NCBI RefSeq assembly: GCF_014192285.1
Contig: NZ_JACHXQ010000003.1
Span: 124,001-188,000, forward strand
Length of the DNA stretch: 64,000 nucleotides
From: Halomonas fontilapidosi
GTDB taxonomy: Bacteria; Pseudomonadota; Gammaproteobacteria; Pseudomonadales; Halomonadaceae
Direction: 5' to 3'
The position numbers and the translations under genes were made by a program. Below are positions 41,075 to 52,754 of the stretch, in pieces. The notes below the pieces were generated by a model, which was given only the letters and a program-made list of their open reading frames with translations, was not told where the DNA came from and made no database searches. Each line of letters begins with the position of its first letter. Position 1 is the first letter of the stretch.

Positions 41075-41850
41075 GGCCGCGCCCTCCTCACCAGGCTGCC
41101 CGCGGTGGGCACGATAGGGTCCCGCGGCGCATAGGCAAAGACATCCGAGAAGACCCGCGAGGCCTCGAGGCCCATCGACGCCAGCACGTCGACGCAGGCA
41201 TAGACCATCCCCGGCGAGCCTGAGACATAGACGTCATGCCCCGAGACGTCATCGAGGCTCAAAGCCAGGGCCTGATCGACGCGGCCGCGGTGGCCGATGA
41301 CCCGCTCCCCCGCCACGTCCTGCTCCGGTGCGAGCTCGGTCACGGCATGGAAACGGAGATTGGCATGCGCTTCCGCCCACGCCCGGGGCAGACGCTCCAG
41401 GTAGAGGTCGCGACGTTCGCGGGCCGCCCACCAGAGGTCGATCTCGCGTTCCGGGTCGGCATGCAGGGCCGCCTCGATGATCGCCTTCATCTGGGCAAAG
41501 CCGGTGCCGGCCGCGACCAGCAACAGGGGGCGCGTGCTGTCAGGGTCGAGGATGCAGTCGCCGCCGGGCAGGCGCAGGGTCAGTCGCTCGGCCACCTGCA
41601 TCAGCTCGCGCAGCCGGGCGGAGTTCTCCCGCTCCGGCCAGTGCTGGATATGCAGCTCGATGGTGCCATCGCCGGCATGGGCGTTGGCGATGGAGAACGG
41701 CACCCACAGGTCCTCGGCGAGCTTGAGCTCCAGGTACTGGCCGGGCTCATGGGCCACGGCCTCGGGCCGGCCCTCCAACTGGACGCGGAAGACGTCCGGG
41801 GTGAGATCCTCGACCTCGGTGACCAGGCAGGTCAGGGTCCTTGGCGTCAT
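41071..41850 (-). CDS. fre: NAD(P)H-flavin reductase, Fre-like
   Basis: 259 residues. FAD-binding beta-barrel with PGQYLELKLAEDLWVPFSIAN, then an NAD-binding domain with LLVAAGTGFAQMKAIIEAAL and VYVSGSPGMVYACVDVL. Closest in pattern to the ferredoxin-reductase-like Fre family that supplies reduced flavin. Neighbour ubiD needs prenylated FMN, so a supply link is conceivable, and this gene order is common in Pseudomonas. The N-terminal 12 residues are weakly conserved. Confidence 0.88.
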   Translation of the reverse strand: MTPRTLTCLVTEVEDLTPDVFRVQLEGRPEAVAHEPGQYLELKLAEDLWVPFSIANAHAGDGTIELHIQHWPERENSARLRELMQVAERLTLRLPGGDCILDPDSTRPLLLVAAGTGFAQMKAIIEAALHADPEREIDLWWAARERRDLYLERLPRAWAEAHANLRFHAVTELAPEQDVAGERVIGHRGRVDQALALSLDDVSGHDVYVSGSPGMVYACVDVLASMGLEASRVFSDVFAYAPRDPIVPTAGSLVRRARP

Positions 41851-41868
41851 GAAAGCCTCATGAAGTTG

Positions 41869-43356
41869 TCAGAATGTCGAGTTGTCAGGTAATTCGATGC
41901 CCAGCTCGTTCCAGCGCTCGCTGACGCGGGCCTTGACGGCCTCGTCCATGACGATGGGCGTGCCCCACTCGCGGTCGGTCTCGCCGGGCCACTTGCTGGT
42001 AGCATCCAGGCCCATCTTGGAGCCAAGTCCCGCCACGGGGGAGGCGAAGTCCAGGTAGTCGATAGGCGTATTCTCGACCATCACGGTATCGCGGGCAGGG
42101 TCCATGCGCGTGGTGATGGCCCAGATCACGTCCTTCCAGTCGCGGGCGCAGACATCGTCGTCGAGCACCACCACGAACTTGGTGTACATGAACTGGCGCA
42201 GGAAGCTCCAGACGCCCATCATCACTCGCTTGGCATGACCGGGGTACTGCTTCTTCATGGTCACCACCGCCATGCGATAGGAACAGCCCTCCGGCGGCAG
42301 ATAGAAGTCGACGATCTCGGGAAACTGGCGCCGCAGGATGGGCACGAACACCTCGTTGAGAGCGAGCCCCAGGATCGCCGGCTCATCGGGGGGGCGGCCG
42401 GTGTAGGTCGAGTGATAGATGGCGTTCTCGCGCAGGGTCATGCGCGTCACCGTGAACACCGGAAAATGATCCACTTCGTTGTAGTAGCCGGTATGGTCGC
42501 CGTAGGGGCCCTCGGGCGCCATGTCGTCGGGATAGATAAAGCCTTCCAGAATGATTTCTGCCGATGCAGGCACCTCCAGATCGGCATGACCACACTTGAC
42601 CAGCTCGGTACGCGAGCCGCGCAGCAGCCCGGCGAAGGCGTATTCGGAGAGGCTATCGGGAACCGGGGTCACCGCGCCGAGGATGGTGGCGGGATCGGCG
42701 CCCAGCGCCACCGCTACCGGGAAGGGCTCGCCGGGATGCTCCTGCTGGAACTCCTGGAAATCCAGGGCACCGCCGCGGTGCGATAACCAGCGCATGATCA
42801 GGCGGTTCTTGCCGAGCTTCTGCTGACGATAGATCCCCAGGTTCTGGCGTTTCTTGTACGGTCCACGGGTGATCACCAGCGGCCAGGTGACCAGCGGCGC
42901 GGCGTCACCCGGCCAGCAGTGCTGGATCGGTAGCCGGTCGAGGTCGACCTCCTCGCCCTCGTAGGCGAGCGCCTGCACCGGTGCCGAGCGCACCGTCTTG
43001 GGCCCCATGCTCATCACTTGCTTGAAGATCGGCAGCTTGCTCCAGGCGTCGCGGAACCCCTTGGGTGGCTCGGGCTCCTTGAGGAAGGCGAGCAGCTCCC
43101 CGACCTCACGCAGCGCGGCAACCGAGTCCTGGCCCATGCCCATGGCCACTCGCTTCGGCGTGCCAAAGAGGTTGCCGAGCAGCGGCATGGTATGGCCCTT
43201 GACGTTCTCGAACAGCAGCGCCGGCCCACCGGCGCGCAGGGTCCGGTCGCAGATCTCGGTGATCTCGAGGTAGGGGTCGACCTCGGCGGTGATGCGCTTG
43301 AGCTCGCCCTGGGCCTCGAGCATCGCGATGAACTCGCGCAGGTCCTTGTACTTCAT
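41869..43356 (-). CDS. ubiD: 3-octaprenyl-4-hydroxybenzoate decarboxylase UbiD
   Basis: 495 residues (E. coli 497) from the ATG at 43356 giving [14 protein letters not shown], the family N-terminus; 13 more residues would be possible but unsupported. PrFMN-dependent decarboxylation in ubiquinone synthesis. Visible: [50 protein letters not shown] and [10 protein letters not shown]. Follows rho on the minus strand, 71 bp after a terminator-like hairpin. Confidence 0.96.
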   Translation of the reverse strand: MKYKDLREFIAMLEAQGELKRITAEVDPYLEITEICDRTLRAGGPALLFENVKGHTMPLLGNLFGTPKRVAMGMGQDSVAALREVGELLAFLKEPEPPKGFRDAWSKLPIFKQVMSMGPKTVRSAPVQALAYEGEEVDLDRLPIQHCWPGDAAPLVTWPLVITRGPYKKRQNLGIYRQQKLGKNRLIMRWLSHRGGALDFQEFQQEHPGEPFPVAVALGADPATILGAVTPVPDSLSEYAFAGLLRGSRTELVKCGHADLEVPASAEIILEGFIYPDDMAPEGPYGDHTGYYNEVDHFPVFTVTRMTLRENAIYHSTYTGRPPDEPAILGLALNEVFVPILRRQFPEIVDFYLPPEGCSYRMAVVTMKKQYPGHAKRVMMGVWSFLRQFMYTKFVVVLDDDVCARDWKDVIWAITTRMDPARDTVMVENTPIDYLDFASPVAGLGSKMGLDATSKWPGETDREWGTPIVMDEAVKARVSERWNELGIELPDNSTF

Positions 43357-43383
43357 TCGGATTTCCCGGTTCCAGAATGACGA

Positions 43384-43410
43384 AAGGGGCAGCATAGCAT
43401 GCCGCCCCTT
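43384..43410 (-). terminator. Hairpin between rho and ubiD
   Basis: 12-bp stem AAGGGGCGGCAT / ATGCTGCCCCTT (one G-U pair) with a 3-nt loop on the minus strand, followed by TCGTCATTC. No long U-tract. Confidence 0.45.
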
Positions 43411-43466
43411 CCTTTCACGTCCGACCGCGCGGCCGTTTCAACCCGCGGCTTTGCCAGCAGTCGTGG

Positions 43467-44726
43467 TCAGCGGCGCTTCATCGCCTCGAAGAACTCAAGG
43501 TTGGTCTTGGTATCCTTGAGGCGGTCGATCAGGAACTCGGTGGCCGCGGTGTCTTCCATGGGGTTGAGCAGCTTGCGCAGGATCCACATGCGCTGCATCT
43601 CGTCCTCGGAGGCAATCAGGTCCTCGCGGCGGGTGCCGCTGCGGCGGATGTTCATCGCCGGGTAGACGCGACGCTCGGCCAGCTTGCGGTCGAGGTGCGC
43701 CTCCATGTTGCCGGTTCCCTTGAACTCCTCGAAGATCACCTCGTCCATCTTCGAGCCGGTATCGACCAGCGCCGTGGCGATGATGGTCAGGCTGCCGCCC
43801 TCCTCGATGTTGCGCGCGGCGCCGAAGAAGCGCTTGGGCTTCTCCAGGGCGTGTGCATCGACCCCCCCGGTGAGCACCTTGCCGGAACTTGGCACCACGG
43901 TGTTGTAGGCGCGCGCCAGGCGGGTGATGGAGTCGAGCAGGATCACCACGTCACGCTTGTGCTCCACCAGACGCTTGGCCTTCTCGATGACCATCTCGGC
44001 CACCTGGACGTGCCGCGCCGGCGGCTCGTCGAAGGTCGAGGCCACCACCTCGCCGCGCACGGTGCGCGACATCTCGGTCACCTCTTCCGGGCGCTCGTCG
44101 ATCAGCAGCACGATCAGATGGCACTCGGGGTTGTTGCGGGTAATCGAGGTGGCGATGTTCTGCAACATCAAGGTCTTGCCCGCCTTGGGCGGCGAGACCA
44201 GCAGGCCACGCTGGCCCTTGCCGATGGGCGCGGTCAGGTCGATGATCCGCGCTGTCAGATCCTCGGTAGAGCCATTGCCGATCTCCATGCGCAGCCGCTC
44301 CTGGGGGAACAGCGGCGTGAGGTTCTCGAAGAGGATCTTGTGCTTGGCGTTCTCCGGCTTGTCGAAGTTGATCTCGCTGACCTTGAGCAGCGCGAAGTAG
44401 CGCTCCCCTTCCTTCGGCGGACGAATCTTGCCGGAGATGGAGTCGCCCTTGCGCAGATTGAAGCGTCGAATCTGGGAGGGCGAGACATAGATGTCATCGG
44501 GGCCGGCCAGGTAGGAGCTGTCGGCGCTGCGCAGGAAGCCGAAGCCATCCTGCAGGATCTCCAGCACGCCATCACCGAAGATCGGCTCGCCACTCTTGGC
44601 ATGCTTCTTGAGAATGGCAAAGATGATGTCCTGCTTGCGAGAACGTGCCAGGTTGTCGATGCCCATCTCGCGGGCAGTCTCCAGAAGCTCCGGCACTGGC
44701 TTTTGCTTGAGTTCGGTAAGATTCAT
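43467..44726 (-). CDS. rho: Transcription termination factor Rho
   Basis: 419 residues as in E. coli. N-terminal RNA-binding domain with [18 protein letters not shown] and the OB fold [19 protein letters not shown]; motor domain with Walker [13 protein letters not shown], Walker [15 protein letters not shown], and [11 protein letters not shown]. Homohexameric RNA translocase that ends transcription. Divergent from ppx; trxA, which adjoins rho in P. aeruginosa by my memory, is not seen. Confidence 0.98.
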   Translation of the reverse strand: MNLTELKQKPVPELLETAREMGIDNLARSRKQDIIFAILKKHAKSGEPIFGDGVLEILQDGFGFLRSADSSYLAGPDDIYVSPSQIRRFNLRKGDSISGKIRPPKEGERYFALLKVSEINFDKPENAKHKILFENLTPLFPQERLRMEIGNGSTEDLTARIIDLTAPIGKGQRGLLVSPPKAGKTLMLQNIATSITRNNPECHLIVLLIDERPEEVTEMSRTVRGEVVASTFDEPPARHVQVAEMVIEKAKRLVEHKRDVVILLDSITRLARAYNTVVPSSGKVLTGGVDAHALEKPKRFFGAARNIEEGGSLTIIATALVDTGSKMDEVIFEEFKGTGNMEAHLDRKLAERRVYPAMNIRRSGTRREDLIASEDEMQRMWILRKLLNPMEDTAATEFLIDRLKDTKTNLEFFEAMKRR

Positions 44727-45167
44727 CGGTGTGTTCAGAATTCGCTCGTGGAAGCCGGGCGGCAGTGCGCCGTGGGAAAGACAGGAGGCGAGACGATGAC
44801 GCCCTGTGGGTGCGTTCAGAGCCCGGACAGGCTACCTCTCGTCGTGCTGCATCGTATGGCCAAGGGCGGGCGACCGCACTCTGGGGTTGCCGGGCCGATA
44901 TCGGAAGCGAGGAAGCAGGTTCGTCTTCGCCTGACCGGCGGGTCCTGGCCAGGCGGCCGGGATCGCGGGCTGAAGCAGTGGGCTGTCTGACGACTTGGAA
45001 ACTGACCGTGACGGAATCGCCGCTGAACGGTCGGGAAGCATTCGGAACAGGCGAACGACCCGATACTAGTCAAGGCGGCGAGCGAACGCAAGCCCTGGCG
45101 GCCGCGACAATTGACACGACCGGAAGCGCCGCGCACCCTTGCCCCTGACCGTACCGAAGGAACTGCC
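44727..45167. other. 441-bp divergent gap between rho and ppx
   Basis: Holds the likely rho leader (minus) and ppx promoter (plus). A consensus TTGACA is at 45111-45116 (plus) with no good -10, and a TTGACT at 45072-45067 (minus). A minus-strand frame of 69 codons (45041-44832) has no recognisable motif. Long rho leaders are known in other bacteria for autogenous control; nothing here proves it. Confidence 0.4.
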
Positions 45168-46712
45168 ATGACTTCGCCACAGGACCCGGCGCCCTCCGCT
45201 GCCGCCCCCATTCCGGCTGCCGTGGCCGGCGACCCCATCCGGCTTGCCGCGATCGACCTCGGCTCCAACAGCTTCCACCTGCTGGTGGCCAACTATCAGG
45301 ATGACCGCCTGCAGGTGGTGGCCCGCCTTGGCGAGAAGGTCCAGCTTGCCGCCGGCCTCGACGAGGACGGCTGGCTTGGCGAAGCGGCGATGCAACGCGC
45401 GCTGGACTGCCTGGCACGCTTCTCCCCCTTCCTCGAGGACATCACCCCGGGTCACCTGCGGGTGGTGGGCACCAACGCGCTGCGCGATGCGGCCAACAGC
45501 CAGGCGCTGATCGAGCGGGCCGAGTCGCTGCTCGGCCATCGCATCGAGATCATCGCCGGTCGCGAGGAGGCCCGCCTGATCTATCTGGGCGCGGCGCATG
45601 CCCTGGCCGAGGATGGGCGCCGACTGATCGTCGACATCGGCGGGGGCTCCACGGAGTTCATCATCGGCGAACGCTTCGAGCCGCTGGCATTGGAAAGTCT
45701 GCGCATGGGTTGCGTGACCTTTACCCGCCGTTTCTTCGAGGGTGGCGAGATCAGCGAGAAGCGCATGCGCAAGGCGGAGCTTGCCGCCCTCTCGGAACTG
45801 GCCAATATCCAGCGCCCCTACCAGCGCCTGGGCTGGGATGACCCGGTGGGGTCCAGCGGCACCATCAAAGCAGCGGCCGCCGTGATCGCGGCCGCCGGGG
45901 ATGCCCCCGAGGGCATGATCACCCGCGCCGGCCTGGCTGCCCTGCGCAAGCGCCTGATCAAATGCCGTAAGCTCGACAAGGTTGCCATGGAGGGCCTCAA
46001 GGCCGACCGCTCGCGGGTCTTTCCGGCCGGGGTGGCGATCCTCAGCGCCGTCTTCGAGGCCTTCGACCTGGAGCAGATGCGCTACGCCGACGGCGCCCTG
46101 CGCGAGGGGGTGCTCTACGACATGGTGGGACGCAACAGTCCCGAGGATTCGCGTCTCAAGACGTTGGATGGCCTGGCCCGTAACTATCAGGTGGATAGCC
46201 GGCAGGCAGAGAACGTGGCGGCCACCGCCGGCGCGCTGCTCGACCAGGTCCGCGAGGCCTGGGGCCTCGACGCCGACCAGGCGCGCTTCCTCGACTGGGG
46301 CAGCCGCCTGCACGAAATCGGCCTGGCCATCTCCCATAGCCAGTTCCATCGCCATGGCGCCTACCTGCTGGAGTACTCCGACCTGGCCGGCTTCTCGCGT
46401 CCGGAACAGCGACTGCTGGCCTTTCTGGTGCGCGCGCACCGCCGCAAGTTCCCGGTCAAGGAGTGGCAGGCCCTGCCCGAGTCGGAGCGCCGCCCCCACG
46501 CCCGCTTGGCGCGGCTGCTGCGCCTGGCGGTGATTCTCAATCACTCCCGGCCCGAACAGCCGCCTAGCGTGCCGCGGCTGGAGGCCGACGGCGAGACGCT
46601 GACGCTGACACTCACCGGCGAAGAGACGCCGGCGCTGCTGCTTAACGACCTGGAGCAGGAGGTGGGCTACCAGCAGGCCGCCGATCTTCCGCTGGTGCTG
46701 CGTCGCGGCTGA
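45168..46712 (+). CDS. ppx: Exopolyphosphatase Ppx (Ppx/GppA family)
   Basis: 514 residues from the ATG at 45168 with AAGGAA upstream; the frame open to 45111 begins with TTG and is unlikely. ASKHA fold with phosphate-binding blocks AIDLGSNSFHLLVA and LIVDIGGGSTEFIIGE, plus GTNALRDAANS. The HD-like C-terminal half includes LDWGSRLHEIG and HRHGAYLLEYSD. Degrades polyphosphate from the end, opposing Ppk. The last 71 bp overlap the 3' end of the convergent tilS gene. Confidence 0.95.
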   Translation: MTSPQDPAPSAAAPIPAAVAGDPIRLAAIDLGSNSFHLLVANYQDDRLQVVARLGEKVQLAAGLDEDGWLGEAAMQRALDCLARFSPFLEDITPGHLRVVGTNALRDAANSQALIERAESLLGHRIEIIAGREEARLIYLGAAHALAEDGRRLIVDIGGGSTEFIIGERFEPLALESLRMGCVTFTRRFFEGGEISEKRMRKAELAALSELANIQRPYQRLGWDDPVGSSGTIKAAAAVIAAAGDAPEGMITRAGLAALRKRLIKCRKLDKVAMEGLKADRSRVFPAGVAILSAVFEAFDLEQMRYADGALREGVLYDMVGRNSPEDSRLKTLDGLARNYQVDSRQAENVAATAGALLDQVREAWGLDADQARFLDWGSRLHEIGLAISHSQFHRHGAYLLEYSDLAGFSRPEQRLLAFLVRAHRRKFPVKEWQALPESERRPHARLARLLRLAVILNHSRPEQPPSVPRLEADGETLTLTLTGEETPALLLNDLEQEVGYQQAADLPLVLRRG

Positions 46713-48000
46713 TCCAGCCCTCGCCAAGCACCAGCCATGCCCCCTCCGCCGGGTCGAGCACGGCTACCGGTGCTGCCTCTTCCCGCACGACCAACAGCCG
46801 CTCACGCCGCCAGGGCGGCACGCCGAGTTCCTGCAGCAGTCGCTTGAGGTCGCGCCGGCCACGGCCGGGTAGCCGCAGCCGCTCGCCGCCCTGCCGCCCC
46901 CCTACCCACAGACGGACCGACGCATCATCGGCCCGTCCCAGCGAGACCTGGACCTCGCCGAGCGGCGTCACCAGCGGTGAGTGACCATCCCACTCGGCCT
47001 GCCAGCCGGCCGGCAGCGGCTCAGGTGGCGCAAGCAGGTGGAGCCGCCCTCGCCAGACCCTGGCCTCGGCCCCGGGCCAGGCCACTCGCACCTCGGCCGC
47101 CTCCCCGGCATTGAGCTGGGCCAGCAGCGTCTCGAGCCGCCGCGCCGGCGGCGTCGGCAGCCCCCGGTGACGGCAGGCATGACGAATCAGCAGCCGCCGG
47201 CGAGACACGGAGAGTGCCTCCAGGCCCGCTACCGACAGGCGCCCCGACGCGTCGCCCAGGCGCTCGAGGTCCAGCCTGGCAAGATCCTCGAGCAGGGCGT
47301 CGGCCTCACCGGCCAGCGCCGCGCTGCGGGCGAGCGCCGCGCCGGCATGGGGCCAGCGGGAGGTCAGCGACGGCATCACGGTGTGGCGCAGGAAGTTACG
47401 GTCCAGATCCTCGTCGTCGTTGGAGGGGTCCTCCACCCAGGCCAGGCCTCGGCGACCCGCCTCGGTCTCGAGGGCCGACCGAGCAACATCGAGCAGCGGG
47501 CGCTCGAGCCACCGACCGCCCCAGTCGCGGCCCGTCGTCATCCCGGCCAGGCCGCGCACCCCGCTGCCGCGCAGGGCAGCCAGCAGGAAAGTCTCGGCCT
47601 GGTCATCCCGGTGCTGGGCCAGCCAGAGGGTTTCGCCGGGCGCCACTCGCCCGGCGAAGCTGGCATAGCGGGCCTCTCGGGCCGCGCCCTCGATGCCCTG
47701 CCCCGACGCGACATCGACGCGGATACGCTCGACGGACAACGGCACGCCGAGGCGTGAACAGAGGCGCCGGCAGTGGCGCTCGAAGCCAGCGGCGGCACCC
47801 TGAAGCCCATGATGGACATGCAGGGCCCGCAAGGGACGAGGGTGACGGTGAGCCGCCGCGGCCGCCAGGGTCAGCAGCAATGAAGAGTCGAGGCCGCCGG
47901 AGAGCGCCACCCAGACACAGCGCCCCGGCGGCGTCTCCGCCAGGGCGCGATCGATCAGACGTTGAAGCATGGCGCGGGGATCAGACGGGCCGTGTGGCAT
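46642..48000 (-). CDS. tilS: tRNA(Ile)-lysidine synthase
   Basis: 452 residues from the ATG at 48000; starts at 48015 (GTG) or 47970 (ATG, MLQRLIDRAL) are equally open because no ribosome site stands out. Ligates lysine to C34 of tRNA-Ile(CAU). PP-loop VALSGGLDSSLLLTL, IEGAAREARYASF and HRDDQAETFLL are present, with C-terminal domains ending in RLPGRGRRDLKRLLQELG. The last 24 codons overlap the ppx 3' end in a convergent orientation. Follows accA by 55 bp. Confidence 0.94.
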   Translation of the reverse strand: MPHGPSDPRAMLQRLIDRALAETPPGRCVWVALSGGLDSSLLLTLAAAAAHRHPRPLRALHVHHGLQGAAAGFERHCRRLCSRLGVPLSVERIRVDVASGQGIEGAAREARYASFAGRVAPGETLWLAQHRDDQAETFLLAALRGSGVRGLAGMTTGRDWGGRWLERPLLDVARSALETEAGRRGLAWVEDPSNDDEDLDRNFLRHTVMPSLTSRWPHAGAALARSAALAGEADALLEDLARLDLERLGDASGRLSVAGLEALSVSRRRLLIRHACRHRGLPTPPARRLETLLAQLNAGEAAEVRVAWPGAEARVWRGRLHLLAPPEPLPAGWQAEWDGHSPLVTPLGEVQVSLGRADDASVRLWVGGRQGGERLRLPGRGRRDLKRLLQELGVPPWRRERLLVVREEAAPVAVLDPAEGAWLVLGEGWISRDAAPAEDRRPAGSPPPAPGR

Positions 48001-48055
48001 ATACAGGCGCCGCACCGATGGCGGACGGCGTCATCGGTGCCGGGGCTAGCCCCCT

Positions 48056-49009
48056 TCAGGTCGGCGCGCCATAGCTCATCAGCCGCTGGTAGCGGCGCTC
48101 CAGCATGCGCTCCGTGTCCATGGACTCCAGGCGGTCGAGGCTTGCCAGCAGCGATGCCTTGACCCGTTCCGCGGTAGAGACCGGGTGACGATGAGCACCG
48201 CCCAGCGGCTCCGGAATCAGGGTGTCAACCAGCCCCAGCTCCTTGAGGCGTTCGGCCGTGATGCCCATGGCCTGAGCGGCATCGGCGGCCTTCTCGGCGC
48301 TCTTCCAGAGGATGGAGGCGCAGCCCTCGGGGGAGATCACCGAATAGGTGGAGTACTGCAGCATGGCCAGCTCGTCGCAGACCCCGATGGCCAGTGCCCC
48401 GCCGGAACCGCCCTCGCCGACCACGGTGGCGACGATCGGCGTGCGCAGCCGCGACATCACCGCTAGGTTGTAGGCGATGGCCTCGGACTGGCCGCGCTCC
48501 TCGGCATCGATACCCGGATAGGCCCCGGGAGTGTCGATGAAGGTCAGCACCGGCATGCGGAAACGCTCGGCCATCTCCATCAGGCGACATGCCTTGCGGT
48601 AGCCCTCGGGACGCGGCATACCGAAGTTGCGACGCACCTTCTCGTGGACATCGCGGCCCTTCTGGTGGCCGATGACCATCACCGGCCGGTCATCCAGGCG
48701 CGCCACGCCGCCGACGATGGCGGCATCGTCAGCGAACTTGCGATCGCCGTGCAACTCGTCGAAATCGCTGAAGACGTTCGCCAGGTAGTCCAGCGTGTAG
48801 GGACGCTGTGGATGGCGCGACAACTGCGATACCTGCCAGGGGCTCAGGTCCTTGAAGATCGACTCGGTGAGCTTGCGGCTCTTCTCCTCGAGGCGGCCGA
48901 TCTCATCGCTGAGGTTGACCTGGCTGTCGTTGCCGACCAGTCGCAGCTCCTCGATCTTGGCCTGGAGTTCGGCGATGGGCTGTTCGAAATCGAGATAGTT
49001 CGGATTCAT
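48056..49009 (-). CDS. accA: Acetyl-CoA carboxylase carboxyltransferase subunit alpha
   Basis: 317 residues (E. coli 319). Transfers carboxyl from biotin to acetyl-CoA to make malonyl-Co[17 protein letters not shown] start, [44 protein letters not shown] and [15 protein letters not shown] are conserved. Downstream of dnaE, as in E. coli. Confidence 0.97.
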   Translation of the reverse strand: MNPNYLDFEQPIAELQAKIEELRLVGNDSQVNLSDEIGRLEEKSRKLTESIFKDLSPWQVSQLSRHPQRPYTLDYLANVFSDFDELHGDRKFADDAAIVGGVARLDDRPVMVIGHQKGRDVHEKVRRNFGMPRPEGYRKACRLMEMAERFRMPVLTFIDTPGAYPGIDAEERGQSEAIAYNLAVMSRLRTPIVATVVGEGGSGGALAIGVCDELAMLQYSTYSVISPEGCASILWKSAEKAADAAQAMGITAERLKELGLVDTLIPEPLGGAHRHPVSTAERVKASLLASLDRLESMDTERMLERRYQRLMSYGAPT

Positions 49010-49190
49010 TGGCCGGATGCCTTGTGGTGTTTCACCGCCCTGACCGTGGAAGCCAGGCGCGGTGCAAGAAAATCAGTGTCTGGCATTATCGCACCCTCAA
49101 CGTGCCACGCAAGGCGGCACATCGACTGCTGGCGATTGCTCGGGGCTGATCCGGGGGAAGGCCGCTGGCATGCTCAAGCCCGCAGTCAGT

Positions 49191-52100
49191 CTATCGATAC
49201 TTCAGCCGCACCCCGTCCTGGCCCTGCACCTCGCGCAGGCCGGTCAGCAGCTCGTCGCTGGGCGTGACGCGCCACTCCTCGGCAAGCTCCAGCCAGCCCG
49301 AGGCCTCGGCATTGCGGTAGCGCAGCCGCACCGGCAGGCCCTCGCCATCGCAGAAGGGCGCGAGGCTGGCGCGCAGGCTGTCCACCAACCGCCCATTGAG
49401 GCGACCGCCGTCCAGCGAGAGCTCCACCGCCTGCCCGAAACGGCTGCGCGCCTCGACCATCGGCGTGACCTCCTTGCCGCGCAGGCGCAGCCCGCCGGAG
49501 TAGTCGTCACTGGAGACCTCGCCCTCGACGATCATTACCTGGTCGGCCTCGAGACGGCCGCGCAACTGGTCATAGAGCTCGCCGAACAGCGACGCCTCGA
49601 TGCGCCCGGTGCGGTCGTCCAGGGTGATGAAGGCCATGGTGTCGCCACGCTTGGACTTCATGGTGCGCACGCCCACCACCAGGCCGGCCACCCGCTGTGG
49701 TTCCCGAGAGGGCTTGAGGTCGCTGATGCGGGTGGACACGAAGCGGGCGAGCTCCCCTTCATACTCGTCGATGGGATGGCCGGTCAGATAGAGCCCCAGG
49801 GTATCCTTCTCGCCGGCGAGGCGCTCCTTGTCACTCCACTCGCGCGCCTGGCGGTAGTCGGCGTAGGCATCCCCGGCCGACTCGTCGACGAAGGCCTCGC
49901 CGAACATGTCCATCATCCCCAGGTTCTGGTTGGTCTGGGTCTGTACCGCTGCCTTCAGGGCGTCCTCCAGGGCCGCGCTGAGCACCGCACGGCTCGGCCC
50001 CAGGTTGTCCAGGGCGCCGGAGCGGATCAGCGCCTCGAGGGTGCGCTTGTTCATGCGCTTGGGATCGACCCGGCGGCAGAAATCGAAGAGGTCCTCGAAG
50101 GGGCCATCCGCCTCGCGGGCCTCGACGATGGCGCCGATGGGACCCTCGCCAACGCCGCGAATCGCCCCCAGGCCGTAGACCACCCGGGCCTGGTCATCGA
50201 CGGTGAACTTGTAGCCACCGACATTGACGTCGGGCGGCGTCACCGTGAGCGATAGGTGACGGCACTCCTCGATCAGCGGCACTACCTTGTCGAGGTTGTC
50301 CATCTCGGTGGACAGCACCGCCGCCATGAACGGGCCGGGGTAATGCGCTTTCAACCACGCCGTCTGGTACGAGACCAGGGCATAGGCCGCCGAATGCGAC
50401 TTGTTGAAGCCGTAACCGGCGAACTTCTCCACCAGGTCGAAGATGTTGCCGGCGAGGTCCTTGTCGATGCCGTTGGCCGCACAGCCCTCCATGAAGCCCG
50501 CGCGCTGCTTGGCCATCTCCTCGGGCTTCTTCTTGCCCATGGCGCGGCGCAGCATGTCGGCCTGGCCCAGCGAGTAACCCGCCATCACCTGGGCGATCTG
50601 CATCACCTGCTCCTGATAGAGGATGATGCCGTAGGTGGGCCCGAGCACCGGCTTGAGCAGCTCGTGCTGGTAGTCCGGATGCGGATAGGAGATTTCCGCG
50701 CGACCATGCTTGCGGTTGATGAAGTCGTCGACCATCCCCGACTGCAGCGGGCCGGGGCGGAACAGTGCCACCAGGGCGATCATGTCCTCCAGCGAATCCG
50801 GCAGCAGGCGCTTGATCAGCTCCTTCATGCCACGCGACTCGAGCTGGAAGACCGCCGTGGTCTCGGCCTTCTTGAGCATCTCGAAGGTCGGCACGTCATC
50901 CAGCGGGATGGTGTCGATGTCCAGCGGCCCCTGCCCGTCGACGGCACGCACCTTGTCGACCATCTCCAGCGCCCAGTCGATGATGGTCAGGGTGCGCAGG
51001 CCCAGGAAGTCGAACTTGACCAGGCCGGCATCCTCGATATCGTTCTTGTCGAACTGCACCACCAGGCCGTTGCCCTCCTCGTCACAGAGCAGCGGCGAGA
51101 AGTCGGTGAGCTTGGTCGGCGCGATCACCACGCCGCCGGCATGCTTGCCGGTACCCCGGGTGATGCCCTCGAGCTTCAGCGCCATCTCCCAGATCTCGGC
51201 GGCCTCCTCGTCGGCCTCAAGGTACTCCTTGAGCGCCGGCTCCGCCTCGATGGCCTTGGCCAGCGTCATGCCCACCTCGAAGGGGATCAGCTTGGAGAGC
51301 TTGTCGCCCAGCGAATAGGGCTTGCCCTGGGCGCGGGCCACGTCGCGCACCACCGCCTTGGCGGCCATGGTGCCGAAGGTGACGATCTGCGAGACCGCGT
51401 CGCGACCGTAGCGGTCGGCCACGTAGTCGATCACCCGATCGCGCTTCTCCATGCAGAAGTCGACGTCGAAGTCGGGCATCGAGACCCGTTCGGGGTTGAG
51501 GAAACGCTCGAACAGCAGGTCATAGCCAATGGGATCGAGATCGGTAATCTTCTGCGCATAGGCCACCAGCGAGCCGGCGCCGGAGCCGCGGCCCGGCCCC
51601 ACCGGGACGTCGTTGTCCTTGGCCCACTGGATGAAGTCCATCACGATCAGAAAGTAGCCGGGAAAGCCCATCTGGATGATGATGTCGAGCTCGAAGTCGA
51701 GCCGCTTGCGGTAGCGAGCATCGATCTCGGCATACTCTCCCCCGTCGCGCGGATAGCGCTCGGCCGGATAGAGAAAGTCCAGGCGCTCGGTGAGGCCGTC
51801 GTGGGAGATCTTGCGGAAGAACTCGTCCTGGGTCATGCCCTCGGGAATCTCGAACTCGGGCAGGAAGATCTCGCCGAGGCGCACGTCCACGTTGCAGCGC
51901 GCGGCGATCATCACGCTGTTCTCCAGCGCCTCGGGGATATCGGCGAACAGCTCCGCCATCTCCGCGGGACTCTTGAGGTACTGCTCTTCGGTGTAGCGCC
52001 GCTCGCGGCGCTTGTCGTCCAGTGCCTTGCCCTCGCCGATGGCCACCCGGGTCTCGTGGGCCCAGAAGTCCTCGCGAGCGAGGAAGCGCACGTCGTTGGT

Positions 52101-52691
52101 GGCCACCACCGGGGTACCGGTCGCCACAGCCAGCTCCACCGAGAGGTGGACGCACTCTTCCTCAAGCACGCGGCCGGTGCGGGTCAGCTCCAGGTAGAAA
52201 CGCCCCGGGAAGGCGGCGTTCCACTCCTCGAGCAGCGCGTGGGCCTCGTCATGATGGTCACTGAGCAGGTGGCGACCGACCTCCCCTTCCCGGCCGCCGG
52301 AGAGGGCGATCAGCCCCGCACTCTGCTCGAGCACCCAGGCCTTGTCGAGCAGCGCCTGGCCCTGCCGCTGGCCGTGCATCCAGCCCCGTGAGATCAGCTC
52401 GGTGAGGTTGCGATAGCCGGTCTCGTCCATGGCCAGCAGCGTCAGGCGATAGGGCTGCCCCTCGTCGTGGGGGTTGGCCAGCCACAGATCGCTGCCGATG
52501 ATCGGCTTGAGCCCCGCGCCCTGGGCGCCCTTGTAGAACTTGACCAGGCCGAAGAGGTTGGCCTCGTCGGTCAGCGTCAGGGCCGGCAGGCCCTGTTCCA
52601 CTGCGGCCTGGACCAGCGGCTTGAGTCGCACCAGTCCGTCGACCAGGGAGAACTCGCTGTGAACGCGAAGATGAACGAAGGGCGTGGTCAT
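49191..52691 (-). CDS. dnaE: DNA polymerase III alpha subunit
   Basis: 1166 residues (E. coli 1160). Replicative polymerase. N-terminal PHP domain [18 protein letters not shown], polymerase motifs [15 protein letters not shown] and [19 protein letters not shown] (catalytic Asp residues), thumb and fingers, tandem HhH and a C-terminal OB domain with [16 protein letters not shown]. Intact over its whole length. 181 bp from accA with nothing recognisable in that gap. Confidence 0.98.
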   Translation of the reverse strand: MTTPFVHLRVHSEFSLVDGLVRLKPLVQAAVEQGLPALTLTDEANLFGLVKFYKGAQGAGLKPIIGSDLWLANPHDEGQPYRLTLLAMDETGYRNLTELISRGWMHGQRQGQALLDKAWVLEQSAGLIALSGGREGEVGRHLLSDHHDEAHALLEEWNAAFPGRFYLELTRTGRVLEEECVHLSVELAVATGTPVVATNDVRFLAREDFWAHETRVAIGEGKALDDKRRERRYTEEQYLKSPAEMAELFADIPEALENSVMIAARCNVDVRLGEIFLPEFEIPEGMTQDEFFRKISHDGLTERLDFLYPAERYPRDGGEYAEIDARYRKRLDFELDIIIQMGFPGYFLIVMDFIQWAKDNDVPVGPGRGSGAGSLVAYAQKITDLDPIGYDLLFERFLNPERVSMPDFDVDFCMEKRDRVIDYVADRYGRDAVSQIVTFGTMAAKAVVRDVARAQGKPYSLGDKLSKLIPFEVGMTLAKAIEAEPALKEYLEADEEAAEIWEMALKLEGITRGTGKHAGGVVIAPTKLTDFSPLLCDEEGNGLVVQFDKNDIEDAGLVKFDFLGLRTLTIIDWALEMVDKVRAVDGQGPLDIDTIPLDDVPTFEMLKKAETTAVFQLESRGMKELIKRLLPDSLEDMIALVALFRPGPLQSGMVDDFINRKHGRAEISYPHPDYQHELLKPVLGPTYGIILYQEQVMQIAQVMAGYSLGQADMLRRAMGKKKPEEMAKQRAGFMEGCAANGIDKDLAGNIFDLVEKFAGYGFNKSHSAAYALVSYQTAWLKAHYPGPFMAAVLSTEMDNLDKVVPLIEECRHLSLTVTPPDVNVGGYKFTVDDQARVVYGLGAIRGVGEGPIGAIVEAREADGPFEDLFDFCRRVDPKRMNKRTLEALIRSGALDNLGPSRAVLSAALEDALKAAVQTQTNQNLGMMDMFGEAFVDESAGDAYADYRQAREWSDKERLAGEKDTLGLYLTGHPIDEYEGELARFVSTRISDLKPSREPQRVAGLVVGVRTMKSKRGDTMAFITLDDRTGRIEASLFGELYDQLRGRLEADQVMIVEGEVSSDDYSGGLRLRGKEVTPMVEARSRFGQAVELSLDGGRLNGRLVDSLRASLAPFCDGEGLPVRLRYRNAEASGWLELAEEWRVTPSDELLTGLREVQGQDGVRLKYR

Positions 52692-52754
52692 AAAGGGCTC
52701 GGGGCTTGGCAGTAGATGATCAGTACAGGAAGTTCGAGGCTATCCCGGAAGCAG

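Noticed and set aside
50256..52391. 711-codon plus frame opposite dnaE
   Set aside because: Antisense shadow of an intact dnaE.
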